From the NCBI RefSeq assembly GCF_030817655.1, contig NZ_JAUSZM010000003.1, positions 3,534,001 to 3,598,000 of the forward strand: DNA of 64,000 nucleotides, written 5' to 3'. Below, in pieces: positions 17,274 to 25,042 of the stretch (within the stretch, counting starts at the first letter, position 1; every line of letters begins with the position of its first letter). The notes below the pieces were generated by a model. It made no database searches, had not been told where the DNA came from, and worked only from the letters and a program-made list of their open reading frames with translations. This DNA comes from Streptomyces sp. V4I2. Its GTDB lineage: Bacteria > Actinomycetota > Actinomycetes > Streptomycetales > Streptomycetaceae. A program made the position numbers and the translations under genes.

Positions 17274-18808
17274 TGGTGCTCTCCGCTCGCGATGGTCTCC
17301 AGGATCCGGGTGGGGGTGATCTCGGGCCCGTTGGCGAGCTGTGCGACGAGCTTGCGGTCGCGCAGAACGCCGATGGTGTGGCTGAGCCGGAGCACCTCTT
17401 CCAGCTCGGCCGCGATGTACAGCACTGCCATGCCTTCCTCGGAGAGCGAGACCACGAGTTTCTGGATCTCCGCCTTCGCGCCGACGTCGATGCCGCGCGT
17501 CGGTTCGTCCAGGATCAGCAGCTTCGGCTGGGTGATGAGCCAGCGGGCGAGCAGCACCTTCTGCTGGTTGCCGCCGCTGAGCCGGCCGACGCGGGCCTCG
17601 GGGTTGGCGGGGCGGATGTCCAGCGCCTTGATGTACTTGGCGACGAGTTCGTCGCGCTGGGCGGCCGGGATGGGCCGGGTCCAGCCGCGCGCCGCCTGGA
17701 GCGCGAGGATGATGTTCTCCCGCACCGTCAGCTCGGGTACCAGGCCCTCGGTCTTGCGGTTCTCCGAACAGAACGCGACGCCCGCGGAGATCGCGTCGTT
17801 CGGGGCGCTCATCGAGACCTGCTTGCCGCCGATGGTGACCTTGCCGCTGTCGGGCTGATCGGCGCCGAAGAGCAGCCGGGCGAGTTCGGTGCGGCCGGAG
17901 CCGAGCAGGCCGGCCAGGCCGAGGACCTCGCCCTTCTTGATCTCCAGGTCGAAGGGGGCGACGCCGCCCACCCTGCCGAGGCCGTCCGCCTTGAGCAGCG
18001 TCTCGCCGACGTCGGCGTGCAGCTGGTGCTCGTGGAGCTCCTCCAGCTGGTCCATGGCCTTGCCGATCATGAGCTGGATCAGTCCGACCTGGTCGAGCTC
18101 GCTGACCAGGTGCTCGCCGACCAGGGCGCCGTTGCGCAGGACGGTCATCCGGTCGCAGATCTCGTAGATCTGGTCGAGGAAGTGCGAGACGAACAGGATC
18201 GCGACGCCTTCGTCCCTCAGCTGCCGCATCAGGCGGAACAGTTCGAGGACCTCGTCGCGGTCGAGGCTGGACGTCGGCTCGTCCAGGACCAGCACCTTGG
18301 TGCCGGTTCCCGAGCCGTCGCTGTCGCCGGTGCCGACCGACCGTACGATCGCGACCAGTTGCTGCACGGCCAGCGGGTACGAGGACAGGGGCGCGGTGAC
18401 GTCGATGTCGAGGCCGAGCCGGTCGACCAGCTCCGCGGCCTCCTGGCGCATGCGCTTCCACTGGATGCGGCCGAAGCGGGTGGGTTCACGTCCGATGAAG
18501 ATGTTCTCCGCCACCGACAGGTTGGGGCAGAGGTTCACCTCCTGGTACACCGTGCTGATGCCGGCCTGCTGCGCCTGCAGCGGGCTGCCGATCCGCACGG
18601 ACTTGCCGTCGAGGGTGACCGTGCCGCTGTCCAGCGAGTAGACGCCGGTCAGCACCTTGATCAGGGTGGATTTTCCGGCGCCGTTCTCGCCCATCAGGGC
18701 GTGGATCTCGCCGGGGAAGAGCCGGAAGTCGACACCCGACAGAGCCCGTACCCCCGGAAACTCCTTGACTATGCCCGTCATCTCCAGGACGGGCTTCGGC
18801 TCTGCCAT
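17270..18808 (-). CDS. ytfR: Sugar ABC transporter ATPase with two nucleotide-binding domains, YtfR type
   Basis: A 512-residue CUT2 ATPase with two ABC domains. The first has Walker A GENGAGKST and Walker B VLVLDEPTSSLD. The second has the degenerate P-loop GLLGSGRTEL, signature RLSGGNQQKV and LLILDEPTRGID. A GDSDGSGTGTKV insert lies just before the first Walker B strand. The start at 18808 (MAEPKPVLEM) is supported by AGGAG 9 bases upstream. It is separated from the binding-protein gene by 170 bases holding a strong hairpin. Confidence 0.92.
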   Translation of the reverse strand: MAEPKPVLEMTGIVKEFPGVRALSGVDFRLFPGEIHALMGENGAGKSTLIKVLTGVYSLDSGTVTLDGKSVRIGSPLQAQQAGISTVYQEVNLCPNLSVAENIFIGREPTRFGRIQWKRMRQEAAELVDRLGLDIDVTAPLSSYPLAVQQLVAIVRSVGTGDSDGSGTGTKVLVLDEPTSSLDRDEVLELFRLMRQLRDEGVAILFVSHFLDQIYEICDRMTVLRNGALVGEHLVSELDQVGLIQLMIGKAMDQLEELHEHQLHADVGETLLKADGLGRVGGVAPFDLEIKKGEVLGLAGLLGSGRTELARLLFGADQPDSGKVTIGGKQVSMSAPNDAISAGVAFCSENRKTEGLVPELTVRENIILALQAARGWTRPIPAAQRDELVAKYIKALDIRPANPEARVGRLSGGNQQKVLLARWLITQPKLLILDEPTRGIDVGAKAEIQKLVVSLSEEGMAVLYIAAELEEVLRLSHTIGVLRDRKLVAQLANGPEITPTRILETIASGEHQ

Positions 18809-18924
18809 AACTCTCCTAGCGCGGGACCACCGGCTTTGCCCAGTGGGGACATTCACTTACCTGGCCTGTATTACGTTCGTTTCGCCCCCGGAAGGGGTCG
18901 GTTCGGGCTGGACCGCAAGAGGGC

Positions 18925-18952
18925 CCGGCCGACCGAGGCTTCGGTCGGCCGG
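18925..18952 (-). promoter_or_regulatory. 12-bp perfect hairpin between ytfQ-like and ytfR-like genes
   Basis: CCGGCCGACCGA (18925-18936) and TCGGTCGGCCGG (18941-18952) form a perfect stem with a 4-nt loop, 27 bases past the binding-protein stop. Inside an otherwise tight operon such a hairpin usually stops part of the transcription or protects the upstream mRNA, giving more binding protein than membrane components. Confidence 0.8.
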
Positions 18953-18978
18953 AGGCTCCTGCCGGTGGGTGCGGTCGG

Positions 18979-19983
18979 TCAGTACTTGCGGGTGGGGAGG
19001 GCGGCCTTGGCCTGGTCCTGCATGAAGTCGCCCTCCTTGGTCTTGATCCAGCGCTCGACCGTCTCGCCGTCCTTGACCTTCTGCACGACCTCCATCAGCT
19101 GGGGGCCGAGCAGCGGGTTGCACTCGACGATGGCGTTGATCTTGCCCTCGGACATGGCCACGAAGCCGTCCTTCACGCCGTCGATCGTGACGATCAGGAT
19201 GTCCTTGCCGGGCTTCTTGCCGGCCGCCTCGATGGCCTGGATGGCGCCGATGCCCATGTCGTCGTTGTGCGCGAAGAGCACGTTGATGTCCGGGTTGGAC
19301 TGGAGGAAGGCGGCCATGACCTGCTTGCCGCCGGCGCGGGTGAAGTCACCGGTCTGGCTGACGACGATCTTCCAGTCGTCGGCGTGGTCGGCTTCCATGA
19401 CCTCCTTGAAGCCCTTGGCACGCTCGATCGCCGGGGCGGCACCGGTGGTGCCCTCCAGCTGGGCGATCTTGACGGCGCCCTTGTGGCCGGCCTTCTCCAG
19501 GACCTTCTCCAGGATCTTGGCGGCGCGCCGGCCCTCGTCCGTGAAGTCGGAGCCGACGAGGGTGACGAACAGGGACTCGTCGGAGGTCTCGACGGAGCGG
19601 TCGGTGAGGACCACCGGGATCTTCTTGGCCTTGGCCTCCTTCAGCACCGCGTCCCAGCCGGTGACGACCACCGGCGAGAAGGCTATGACGTCCACGCCCT
19701 GGGTGATGTAGCTGCGGATCGCGGAGATCTGGTTCTCCTGCTTCTGCTGCGCGTCGGAGAACTTGAGGGTGTAACCCGCCTCCTTGGCCGCCGACTTGAC
19801 CGAGTCGGTGTTGGCGCTGCGCCAGCCGCTCTCCGAGCCGACCTGGGAGAAGCCGAGGACGAGCGCCTTGCTGCCGCCGGAGGTGGAGCCCGCGGGGCTG
19901 TCGTCCTCCTTGGCGCAGGCCGCCAGGCCCGTCGCAGCCGCCACGCCGACCGCCGCGGTGAGGAAGTTCCTTCTGTTGAGCAT
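18979..19983 (-). CDS. ytfQ: Sugar-binding lipoprotein, YtfQ type
   Basis: A 334-residue periplasmic-binding-protein-fold lipoprotein. The lipobox GLAAC gives Cys23, and the NRRNFLTAA start suggests Tat export. GFSQVGSESGWRSANTDSVK, DAQQKQENQISAIRSY, SPVVVTGWDAVLKEAK and AHNDDMGIGAIQAIEAAG closely follow E. coli YtfQ, which binds galactofuranose. In a pectin-side-chain locus the ligand could equally be an arabinofuranose-like sugar. An AAGGAG box precedes the ATG. A TGTTCGAGATTTCG motif lies 87-100 bases upstream and is shared with other sugar promoters in the window. Confidence 0.92.
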   Translation of the reverse strand: MLNRRNFLTAAVGVAAATGLAACAKEDDSPAGSTSGGSKALVLGFSQVGSESGWRSANTDSVKSAAKEAGYTLKFSDAQQKQENQISAIRSYITQGVDVIAFSPVVVTGWDAVLKEAKAKKIPVVLTDRSVETSDESLFVTLVGSDFTDEGRRAAKILEKVLEKAGHKGAVKIAQLEGTTGAAPAIERAKGFKEVMEADHADDWKIVVSQTGDFTRAGGKQVMAAFLQSNPDINVLFAHNDDMGIGAIQAIEAAGKKPGKDILIVTIDGVKDGFVAMSEGKINAIVECNPLLGPQLMEVVQKVKDGETVERWIKTKEGDFMQDQAKAALPTRKY

Positions 19984-20069
19984 GGGTCTTCTCCTTTGAA
20001 GAGCCGGTCCGGGGATGGACCACTGGTACTCGATGGGACCGGCCGCACTGCGTCCAGCCTGTCGATCAT

Positions 20070-20083
20070 TGTTCGAGATTTCG
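20070..20083. promoter_or_regulatory. TGTTCGAnATTTCG motif upstream of ytfQ-like gene
   Basis: TGTTCGAGATTTCG at 20070-20083, between the importer and its LacI regulator. Close variants occur at 21612-21621, 21629-21640, 34642-34655, 47831-47844 and 53354-53367. It is a probable operator for a shared sugar regulator. Confidence 0.6.
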
Positions 20084-20138
20084 TCCGCACCGGTGGTGGG
20101 AGTCGATCAGTTGGTGCGGTTGGTGCGGTAGTGCCGCG

Positions 20139-21185
20139 TCAGCCCGGAGCGTTCCCCGGTTGCGGGACGTACGGGAAAGTGCTGGCGCGGACGACGAGTT
20201 GAGGTTCGATGGCGACGCGGGACGTCCCGGAGGGGGGCCGGCCCTCGATGAGGTCCAGCAGCAGGGCGATGCTCCGTTTGCCCACCGTCGCGAAGTCCTG
20301 CCGGACGGTGGTGAGCGGCGGAGCGAAGAACTCCGACTCCGGGATGTCGTCGAAGCCGACCACCGCGACGTCCTGGGGGGTGCGCACTCCCGCCTCACGC
20401 AGAGCCCGCAACACCCCCAGTGCCATCTGGTCGTTGGCGACGAAGACGGCGGTCAGGCCACGGCCCACCCAGCCGGCCAGTTCCTGGCCCGCACGGTAGC
20501 CGGACAGCGGGCTCCAGTCACCCCCCAGCGGCAGCGGTGGTTCGACACCCGCCTCTTCGAGGGTCGCCCGCCAGCCGTCGACCCGGTCCACCGCCTCCTG
20601 CCAGTCCTCGGGTCCGGCGAGATGCCAGACCGTACGGTGACCGGAGGCCAGCAGATGACCGGTGGCCAGCCGCGCGCCCAGGCGCTGGTCCACGTTGACG
20701 CTGGGGATCTCCACGCCGGTCCCGGTTCCCACGGCCACCACCGGGAAGGGCTGGCGCAGTTCGGCGAGGGCCTCGACCGCCGACCGCTGCGGGGCGAGGG
20801 CGATCACTCCCTCCACCCCACCCTGGCTGAGGTGGTCCAGGGCCTCGGACAGTGTCTCCACGGTCAGTCTGCGCAGACTGACCGTCGAGACGACATAGCC
20901 CTCGGTGCGCGCCGCCTCCTCCAGCGCGAACAGCGTGCTGGCCGGTCCGTAGAGCGTGGTGTTGGAGGCGACGACACCCAGGGTGCGGGTGCGCCGGGTC
21001 ACCAGGGCCCGTGCGGAGGAGTTGCGGCGGTAGCCCATCTCCTCGATCGCACGCTGCACCCGGGCCCGTGTCTCGTCCCGCACGTTGGGGTGATCCCCCA
21101 GTACGCGGGACACGGTCTGGTGGGACACACCGGCCAGGCGTGCCACGTCGGCCATGGTGGGCGGCCGGAGCTGAGTGTGGTTCAC
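20139..21185 (-). CDS. LacI-family transcriptional regulator
   Basis: 348 residues from GTG at 21185. The helix-turn-helix TMADVARLAGVSHQTVSRVLG is at about 11-31 with the hinge helix NSSARALVT after it, and the effector domain runs from RTLGVVASN. Two starts are possible: GTG at 21185 with AAGGAGGT immediately before it, or an in-frame GTG at 21260 that overlaps the stop of a 21-codon upstream frame. It lies next to the ytf-like operon on the same strand, 155 bases before the binding-protein gene, and is divergent from the dehydratase operon. A lac-type operator lies upstream at 21377-21394, so it probably controls itself and the dehydratase side. Confidence 0.93.
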   Translation of the reverse strand: MNHTQLRPPTMADVARLAGVSHQTVSRVLGDHPNVRDETRARVQRAIEEMGYRRNSSARALVTRRTRTLGVVASNTTLYGPASTLFALEEAARTEGYVVSTVSLRRLTVETLSEALDHLSQGGVEGVIALAPQRSAVEALAELRQPFPVVAVGTGTGVEIPSVNVDQRLGARLATGHLLASGHRTVWHLAGPEDWQEAVDRVDGWRATLEEAGVEPPLPLGGDWSPLSGYRAGQELAGWVGRGLTAVFVANDQMALGVLRALREAGVRTPQDVAVVGFDDIPESEFFAPPLTTVRQDFATVGKRSIALLLDLIEGRPPSGTSRVAIEPQLVVRASTFPYVPQPGNAPG

Positions 21186-21256
21186 GGCCGCACCTCCTTG
21201 GTGGTCGGCTGCCGGTGGGTCCTGCGGGCCGGGCGGGTGGTTCTGTGCCGTCTGCT

Positions 21257-21322
21257 TCACGCCGGGGTTCCGGAGAGCCCCAGGACACCGGGCGGGAAGG
21301 CGGGTTGAGGCACTGCCGACAC
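21257..21322 (-). CDS. Possible 21-residue upstream open reading frame
   Basis: GTG at 21322 follows an AAGGAGGT box, and the frame encodes MSAVPQPAFPPGVLGLSGTP plus one Ala before TGA. The stop overlaps the alternative LacI start at 21260 (GTGA), the usual arrangement for translational coupling. The peptide is Pro-rich and not recognised. It could be a leader that couples translation to LacI, or chance. Confidence 0.35.
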   Translation of the reverse strand: MSAVPQPAFPPGVLGLSGTPA

Positions 21323-21376
21323 GACGCTCACACCTCCTTGGATGCCATGGGACGACGACTGGTGAATGCGGAGGTC

Positions 21377-21394
21377 ATTGTGAGCGCTAACAAT
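21377..21394. promoter_or_regulatory. LacI-type operator
   Basis: ATTGTGAGCGCTAACAAT is an 18-bp palindrome with one mismatch and the central AGCGCT of LacI/GalR operators. It lies in the 476-bp gap between the LacI gene and the divergent dehydratase gene. The rest of that gap to 21561 shows no gene. Confidence 0.75.
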
Positions 21395-21561
21395 TCCCGT
21401 GGGTCAAGAGGTCTGCGTCAGGGTGGTCGTCACGGTTGGATAACGCGCCGAGCGGCCACCCCGACCGGCGGGTGACCGGTAACGTCCCTGGGTGCGGGCG
21501 TGAAAGCCGGGACGACCGGACCGTCGCCGGCCGCCCCGGTCGGCGCACCGGAACCGTTGTG

Positions 21562-21642
21562 GGTTCGAACCATTGACACTCCGACCGGGTCGTCTTTACT
21601 GTCGCGACAGCATTTCGAACAAGCGACGATATCTCGAACAAG
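21562..21642 (+). promoter_or_regulatory. Dehydratase promoter with two direct-repeat operators
   Basis: TTGACA at 21573-21578 and TTACTG about 17 bases later form a sigma-70-like promoter. A palindrome GGTTCGAACC (21562-21571) precedes the -35, and TGTCGCGACA (21600-21609) follows. Two direct repeats TTTCGAACAAG (21613-21623) and TCTCGAACAAG (21632-21642), 19 bp apart, lie between the expected transcription start and the ribosome site, a layout fit for repression. They are the reverse complement of the motif at the ytfQ-like promoter. Confidence 0.65.
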
Positions 21643-21661
21643 CCAGGATTTAGGGAGTACC

Positions 21662-22819
21662 GTGCGCATCACGGGAATCAGCACGCACGTGGTCGGGACG
21701 CCGTGGCGGAACCTGACCTATGTCCAGGTGCACACCGACGAGGGACTCACCGGCGTCGGCGAGACCCGCATGCTGGGCCACACCGACGCGCTGCTCGGCT
21801 ATCTGCGCGAGGCGGAGCAGAACCACATTCTCGGGTCGGACCCGTTCGCTGTCGAGGATCTGGTCAAGCGCATGAAGTACGGCGACTACGGCCGGGCCGG
21901 CGAGATCGTGATGTCCGGCATCGCCGTCATCGAGATGGCCTGCTGGGACATCAAGGGCAAGGCCCTCGGGGTGCCGGTGTGGCAGCTCCTGGGCGGCAAG
22001 GTCACCGACAAGGTCAAGGCCTACGCCAACGGCTGGTACACCACCGAGCGGACCCCGGAGGCGTACCACAAGGCCGCCAAGGGAGTCATGGAGCGCGGGT
22101 ACAGGGCGCTCAAGATCGACCCCTTCGGCACCGGGCACTTCGAGCTGGACCACCAGCAGAGCCTGTACGCCGTCTCCCTCATCGAGGCCGTGCGCGACGC
22201 CATCGGGCCGGACGCCGAGCTGATGCTGGAGATGCACGGCCGCTTCTCCCCCGCCACGGCCATCCGGCTGGCGAAGGACCTCGCGCCCTTCAAGCCCGCG
22301 TGGCTGGAAGAGCCCGTACCGCCGGAGAACCTCAAGGCGCTGGAGAAGGTCGCCGCCAAGGTGGACATCCCGGTCGCCACCGGTGAGCGGATCCACGACC
22401 GCATCGAGTTCCGCGAGCTCTTCGAGAGCCAGGCCGTCGACATCATCCAGCCAGATGTCGGTCACATCGGCGGTATCTGGGAGACCCGGAAGCTGGCCGC
22501 GACGGCCGAGACGCACTACGTGCTGGTCGCTCCGCACAACGTCGGTGGCCCGGTCCTCACCGCCGCCTCCCTCCAGGTCGGCTTCACCTCGCCGAACTTC
22601 AAGATCCTGGAGCACTTCAACGACTTCGCGGACGCGGAGATCAAGAAGGTCGTCAAGGGGGCGCCCGAGGTGATCGACGGGTACTTCCACCTCTCCGACG
22701 CCCCCGGTCTGGGTGTCGAGCTGGACGTCGACGCCGCCGCAGAGTTCCCGCAGCAGCAGGCCCGGTTCGACCTGTGGGCCGACGGCTGGGAGCAGCGGAA
22801 GCCGAAGGGCGCCAAGTGA
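21662..22819 (+). CDS. Acid-sugar dehydratase, mandelate racemase/DgoD family
   Basis: A 385-residue enolase-superfamily enzyme from GTG at 21662 with AGGGAG upstream. The N-terminal cap is at 1-120. In the barrel, K-x-D appears in ALKIDPFG, and the metal ligands are Glu in LMLEMHGRFS, Glu in WLEEPVPPEN and Glu in ATGERIHDR. The Asp of IIQPDVGHIGG and the His of VAPHNVGGPV form the catalytic dyad. This set fits galactonate-dehydratase-type enzymes, which remove water from an aldonic acid to give a 2-keto-3-deoxy acid. The exact sugar acid (galactonate, arabinonate or fuconate) cannot be read from the sequence. It overlaps the next gene by GTGA. Confidence 0.88.
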   Translation: MRITGISTHVVGTPWRNLTYVQVHTDEGLTGVGETRMLGHTDALLGYLREAEQNHILGSDPFAVEDLVKRMKYGDYGRAGEIVMSGIAVIEMACWDIKGKALGVPVWQLLGGKVTDKVKAYANGWYTTERTPEAYHKAAKGVMERGYRALKIDPFGTGHFELDHQQSLYAVSLIEAVRDAIGPDAELMLEMHGRFSPATAIRLAKDLAPFKPAWLEEPVPPENLKALEKVAAKVDIPVATGERIHDRIEFRELFESQAVDIIQPDVGHIGGIWETRKLAATAETHYVLVAPHNVGGPVLTAASLQVGFTSPNFKILEHFNDFADAEIKKVVKGAPEVIDGYFHLSDAPGLGVELDVDAAAEFPQQQARFDLWADGWEQRKPKGAK

Positions 22820-23820
22820 GCACGGCCGTCGTCGTCGAGGCGCCCGGCGAGCACCGCCTCGCCCCGCACGCGCCCCGCGAGCCGGGCGCGGGCGAGGCGC
22901 TGGTGCGCGTCCACGCCGTCGGCATCTGCGGCAGCGACCGCGAGGTGTACCAGGGCAACCGGCCCGAGGGGTACGTCCGCTACCCGCTGACCCCGGGCCA
23001 CGAGTGGTCCGGCACGGTCGAAGCGGTCGGCGCCGGGGTCCCCGAGGCGCTCGTCGGCCGGAAGGTCGTCGGGGAGGGTTTCCGCAACTGCCAGGTCTGC
23101 GACCGCTGCCACGCGGGCGAGACCACCCTGTGCACGGCGGGATACGAGGAGACCGGGTTCACCCAGCCCGGGGCGATGGCCACCACCCTCACCCTGCCCG
23201 CCCGGCTGCTGCACGCCCTGCCGGACGACGCCGACCTGACGGCGGCGGCCCTGCTGGAGCCGGCCGCGTGCATCGCGGCCGCCGCGATCAAGGCGAACGC
23301 GCGGCCGGGTGAGCGGGTGGCCGTCGTCGGCACCGGCACCCTCGGCATGTTCGCCGTGCAGTTCCTGAAGGCGGGCTCCCCGGCGGAGCTGCTGGTCGTC
23401 GGCACACGCACCGACCGCGAGGCCCTGTCGAGGCAGTTCGGCGCCAGCGACTTCCGTACGAAGGACCAGCCGCTCCCGGACGACTTCGACGTCGTCATCG
23501 AGACCGCCGGGTCCGCGTCCGCCGCGCGCACCGCCGCCTCCCTGCTCAGGCGCGGCGGACGCCTGGTCCTGACGGGCATCCCGGCGCCGGGCGCCGAGGG
23601 CCTGGACCCGACCGACCTGGTCGTACGGCAGCTGGAGGTGCACACCGTCTTCGGTGCGCCGCCGGACGCCTGGGCACACACGGTGCGGGTCTTCGGGGCG
23701 GGACTGCTCGATCCGCTGCCGCTGGTCACGCACGAGCTGCCGCTCGACGGGTTCCCCGAGGCCATCGAGCTGGTGGGATCCGGCGATCCGAAGGTGGGCA
23801 AGGTCCTGCTCCGCCCCTAG
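22816..23820 (+). CDS. Zinc-dependent sugar/alcohol dehydrogenase
   Basis: A 334-residue MDR dehydrogenase. The catalytic zinc site uses Cys in VGICGSDREVY and His-Glu in TPGHEWSGTVEAVG; the structural-zinc lobe has four cysteines (NCQVCDRCHAGETTLC); and the NAD(P) loop is VVGTGTLGMFAVQ. The closest functional classes are sorbitol, galactitol and threonine dehydrogenases. Directly coupled to the dehydratase, it probably oxidises a sugar or sugar alcohol in the same pathway. A 14-bp terminator stem follows the stop. Confidence 0.9.
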   Translation: MSTAVVVEAPGEHRLAPHAPREPGAGEALVRVHAVGICGSDREVYQGNRPEGYVRYPLTPGHEWSGTVEAVGAGVPEALVGRKVVGEGFRNCQVCDRCHAGETTLCTAGYEETGFTQPGAMATTLTLPARLLHALPDDADLTAAALLEPAACIAAAAIKANARPGERVAVVGTGTLGMFAVQFLKAGSPAELLVVGTRTDREALSRQFGASDFRTKDQPLPDDFDVVIETAGSASAARTAASLLRRGGRLVLTGIPAPGAEGLDPTDLVVRQLEVHTVFGAPPDAWAHTVRVFGAGLLDPLPLVTHELPLDGFPEAIELVGSGDPKVGKVLLRP

Positions 23821-23822
23821 AC

Positions 23823-23867
23823 GTACGCCGGTACGGGGGCGACCTGACGGCTTCCGTACCGGCGTAC
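23823..23867 (+). terminator. 14-bp hairpin after the dehydrogenase
   Basis: GTACGCCGGTACGG (23823-23836) pairs perfectly with CCGTACCGGCGTAC (23854-23867) around a 17-nt loop, directly after the stop. It should end, or partly end, transcription before the next gene. Confidence 0.8.
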
Positions 23868-23928
23868 ACCCAGCCCCCACGCCTTGAGCCGCGAACTTCG
23901 TCCGAAATACCGAACAGAAGGACAGACA

Positions 23929-24897
23929 GTGACCGACGCTTCCACCACGGCGGCCCGCAGGCCCGGTGAGCAGGCACTCACCACCCTCGGCCTGGGCGCG
24001 CCCGCCCTCGACCCCGCGGACGCCTCACCGCACACCTTCCCCAGCGGCGGCAGCTGGCGCACCGAAGTTCCCTCCTGCGAGGGTCCCGAAGCGCTGGCCG
24101 TCGTCCTGAAGGAGGCCTCCCGCCTCGACGTGCCGATCCACCGGATCAGCCAGGGCAGCGGCGTGTGGATGCTGACCGACTCGGAGATCACCGAGATGGT
24201 CGAGTCCACCGGCGAGCGTGACATCGAGCTCTGTCTGTTCACCGGCCCGCGCGGCACCTGGGACATCGGCGGCTCGACCCGGACCGACTCGCGCGGCGGC
24301 GGCCTGCGTGCCCGCGGCCACGACGCGGTCGCCGGATGCGTCGAAGACGCCGTCCGGGCAACCGAGTTGGGCGTCAAGTGTCTGCTGGTCGCCGACGAGG
24401 GCGTGCTGTGGACGCTGCACCGGGCGCGGCTGGCCGGGATCATCCCGGCCGACACAACTCTCAAGGTGAGCGCCCTCATTGGGCCCGTGAACCCGGCCGC
24501 GTACGCGGTGTACGAGAACCTCGGCGGCGACTCGATCAACGTGCCGAGCGATCTGACGCTCGATCACCTCACCGAGATCCGGCGGGTTTCCGCCGCTCCC
24601 ATGGACATGTACATCGAGGCTCCCGACGACCTCGGCGGCTATGTGCGGATGTACGAGGTCGCCGAGCTGATCCGGCGCGGCGCACCGATCTATCTGAAGT
24701 TCGGCCTGTCGAAGGCCCCGGGGATCTACCCGTACGGCCATCACATGCGCGACGTGACCTTGAACAGTGCCCGGGAACGGGTGCGGCGCGGCCGGCTCGC
24801 GCTGGACCTGCTGGCGCGGCACGGAGCGGACGGCGACATGGCTCCGCTGGGCTCGCGGCTGCCCGGTGATCTGCATCGATTCGAAACGCCCTCATAA
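23929..24897 (+). CDS. TIM-barrel protein of unknown function, U32-peptidase-like
   Basis: A 322-residue protein from GTG at 23929 after AGAAGGAC. The pattern of short strands (IELCLFTGPRG, VKCLLVADEGV, TTLKVSALIGPVN, GGDSINVPSDLTL, PMDMYIEAPDDLGG, IYLKFGLSKAPGIYPYG) suggests a beta/alpha barrel. It resembles the barrel of U32 peptidases but lacks a convincing peptidase signature. No lysine obviously placed for a Schiff base is clear. Because it follows the dehydratase and dehydrogenase, it may be the missing aldolase or isomerase of an aldonic-acid pathway. That role is inference from position only. Confidence 0.6.
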   Translation: MTDASTTAARRPGEQALTTLGLGAPALDPADASPHTFPSGGSWRTEVPSCEGPEALAVVLKEASRLDVPIHRISQGSGVWMLTDSEITEMVESTGERDIELCLFTGPRGTWDIGGSTRTDSRGGGLRARGHDAVAGCVEDAVRATELGVKCLLVADEGVLWTLHRARLAGIIPADTTLKVSALIGPVNPAAYAVYENLGGDSINVPSDLTLDHLTEIRRVSAAPMDMYIEAPDDLGGYVRMYEVAELIRRGAPIYLKFGLSKAPGIYPYGHHMRDVTLNSARERVRRGRLALDLLARHGADGDMAPLGSRLPGDLHRFETPS

Positions 24898-25042
24898 CGT
24901 TCCGGACAACGCCCCTTCACAAAAGACCACGCAGCCGCACACAATCCCACACACCCCTTCTTCGGTCAGCACCTCGCACCGCGCCAGGCAGCGTCCCCGC
25001 ATCGCCAGACCGAGCCAGCCCCACACATCAAGGATGATGATC

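Noticed and set aside
17276..19711. Long antisense open frame across the ytf-like operon
   Set aside because: High GC at third positions of the real genes removes stops on the opposite strand; the product is His/Asp/Gly-rich with no domain. The same applies to long antisense frames at 8481-11087, 25061-27346 and 38971-41886.
24870..24885. ATTCGAAACG near the end of the TIM-barrel gene as another operator
   Set aside because: Inside coding sequence and matches only part of the shared motif.
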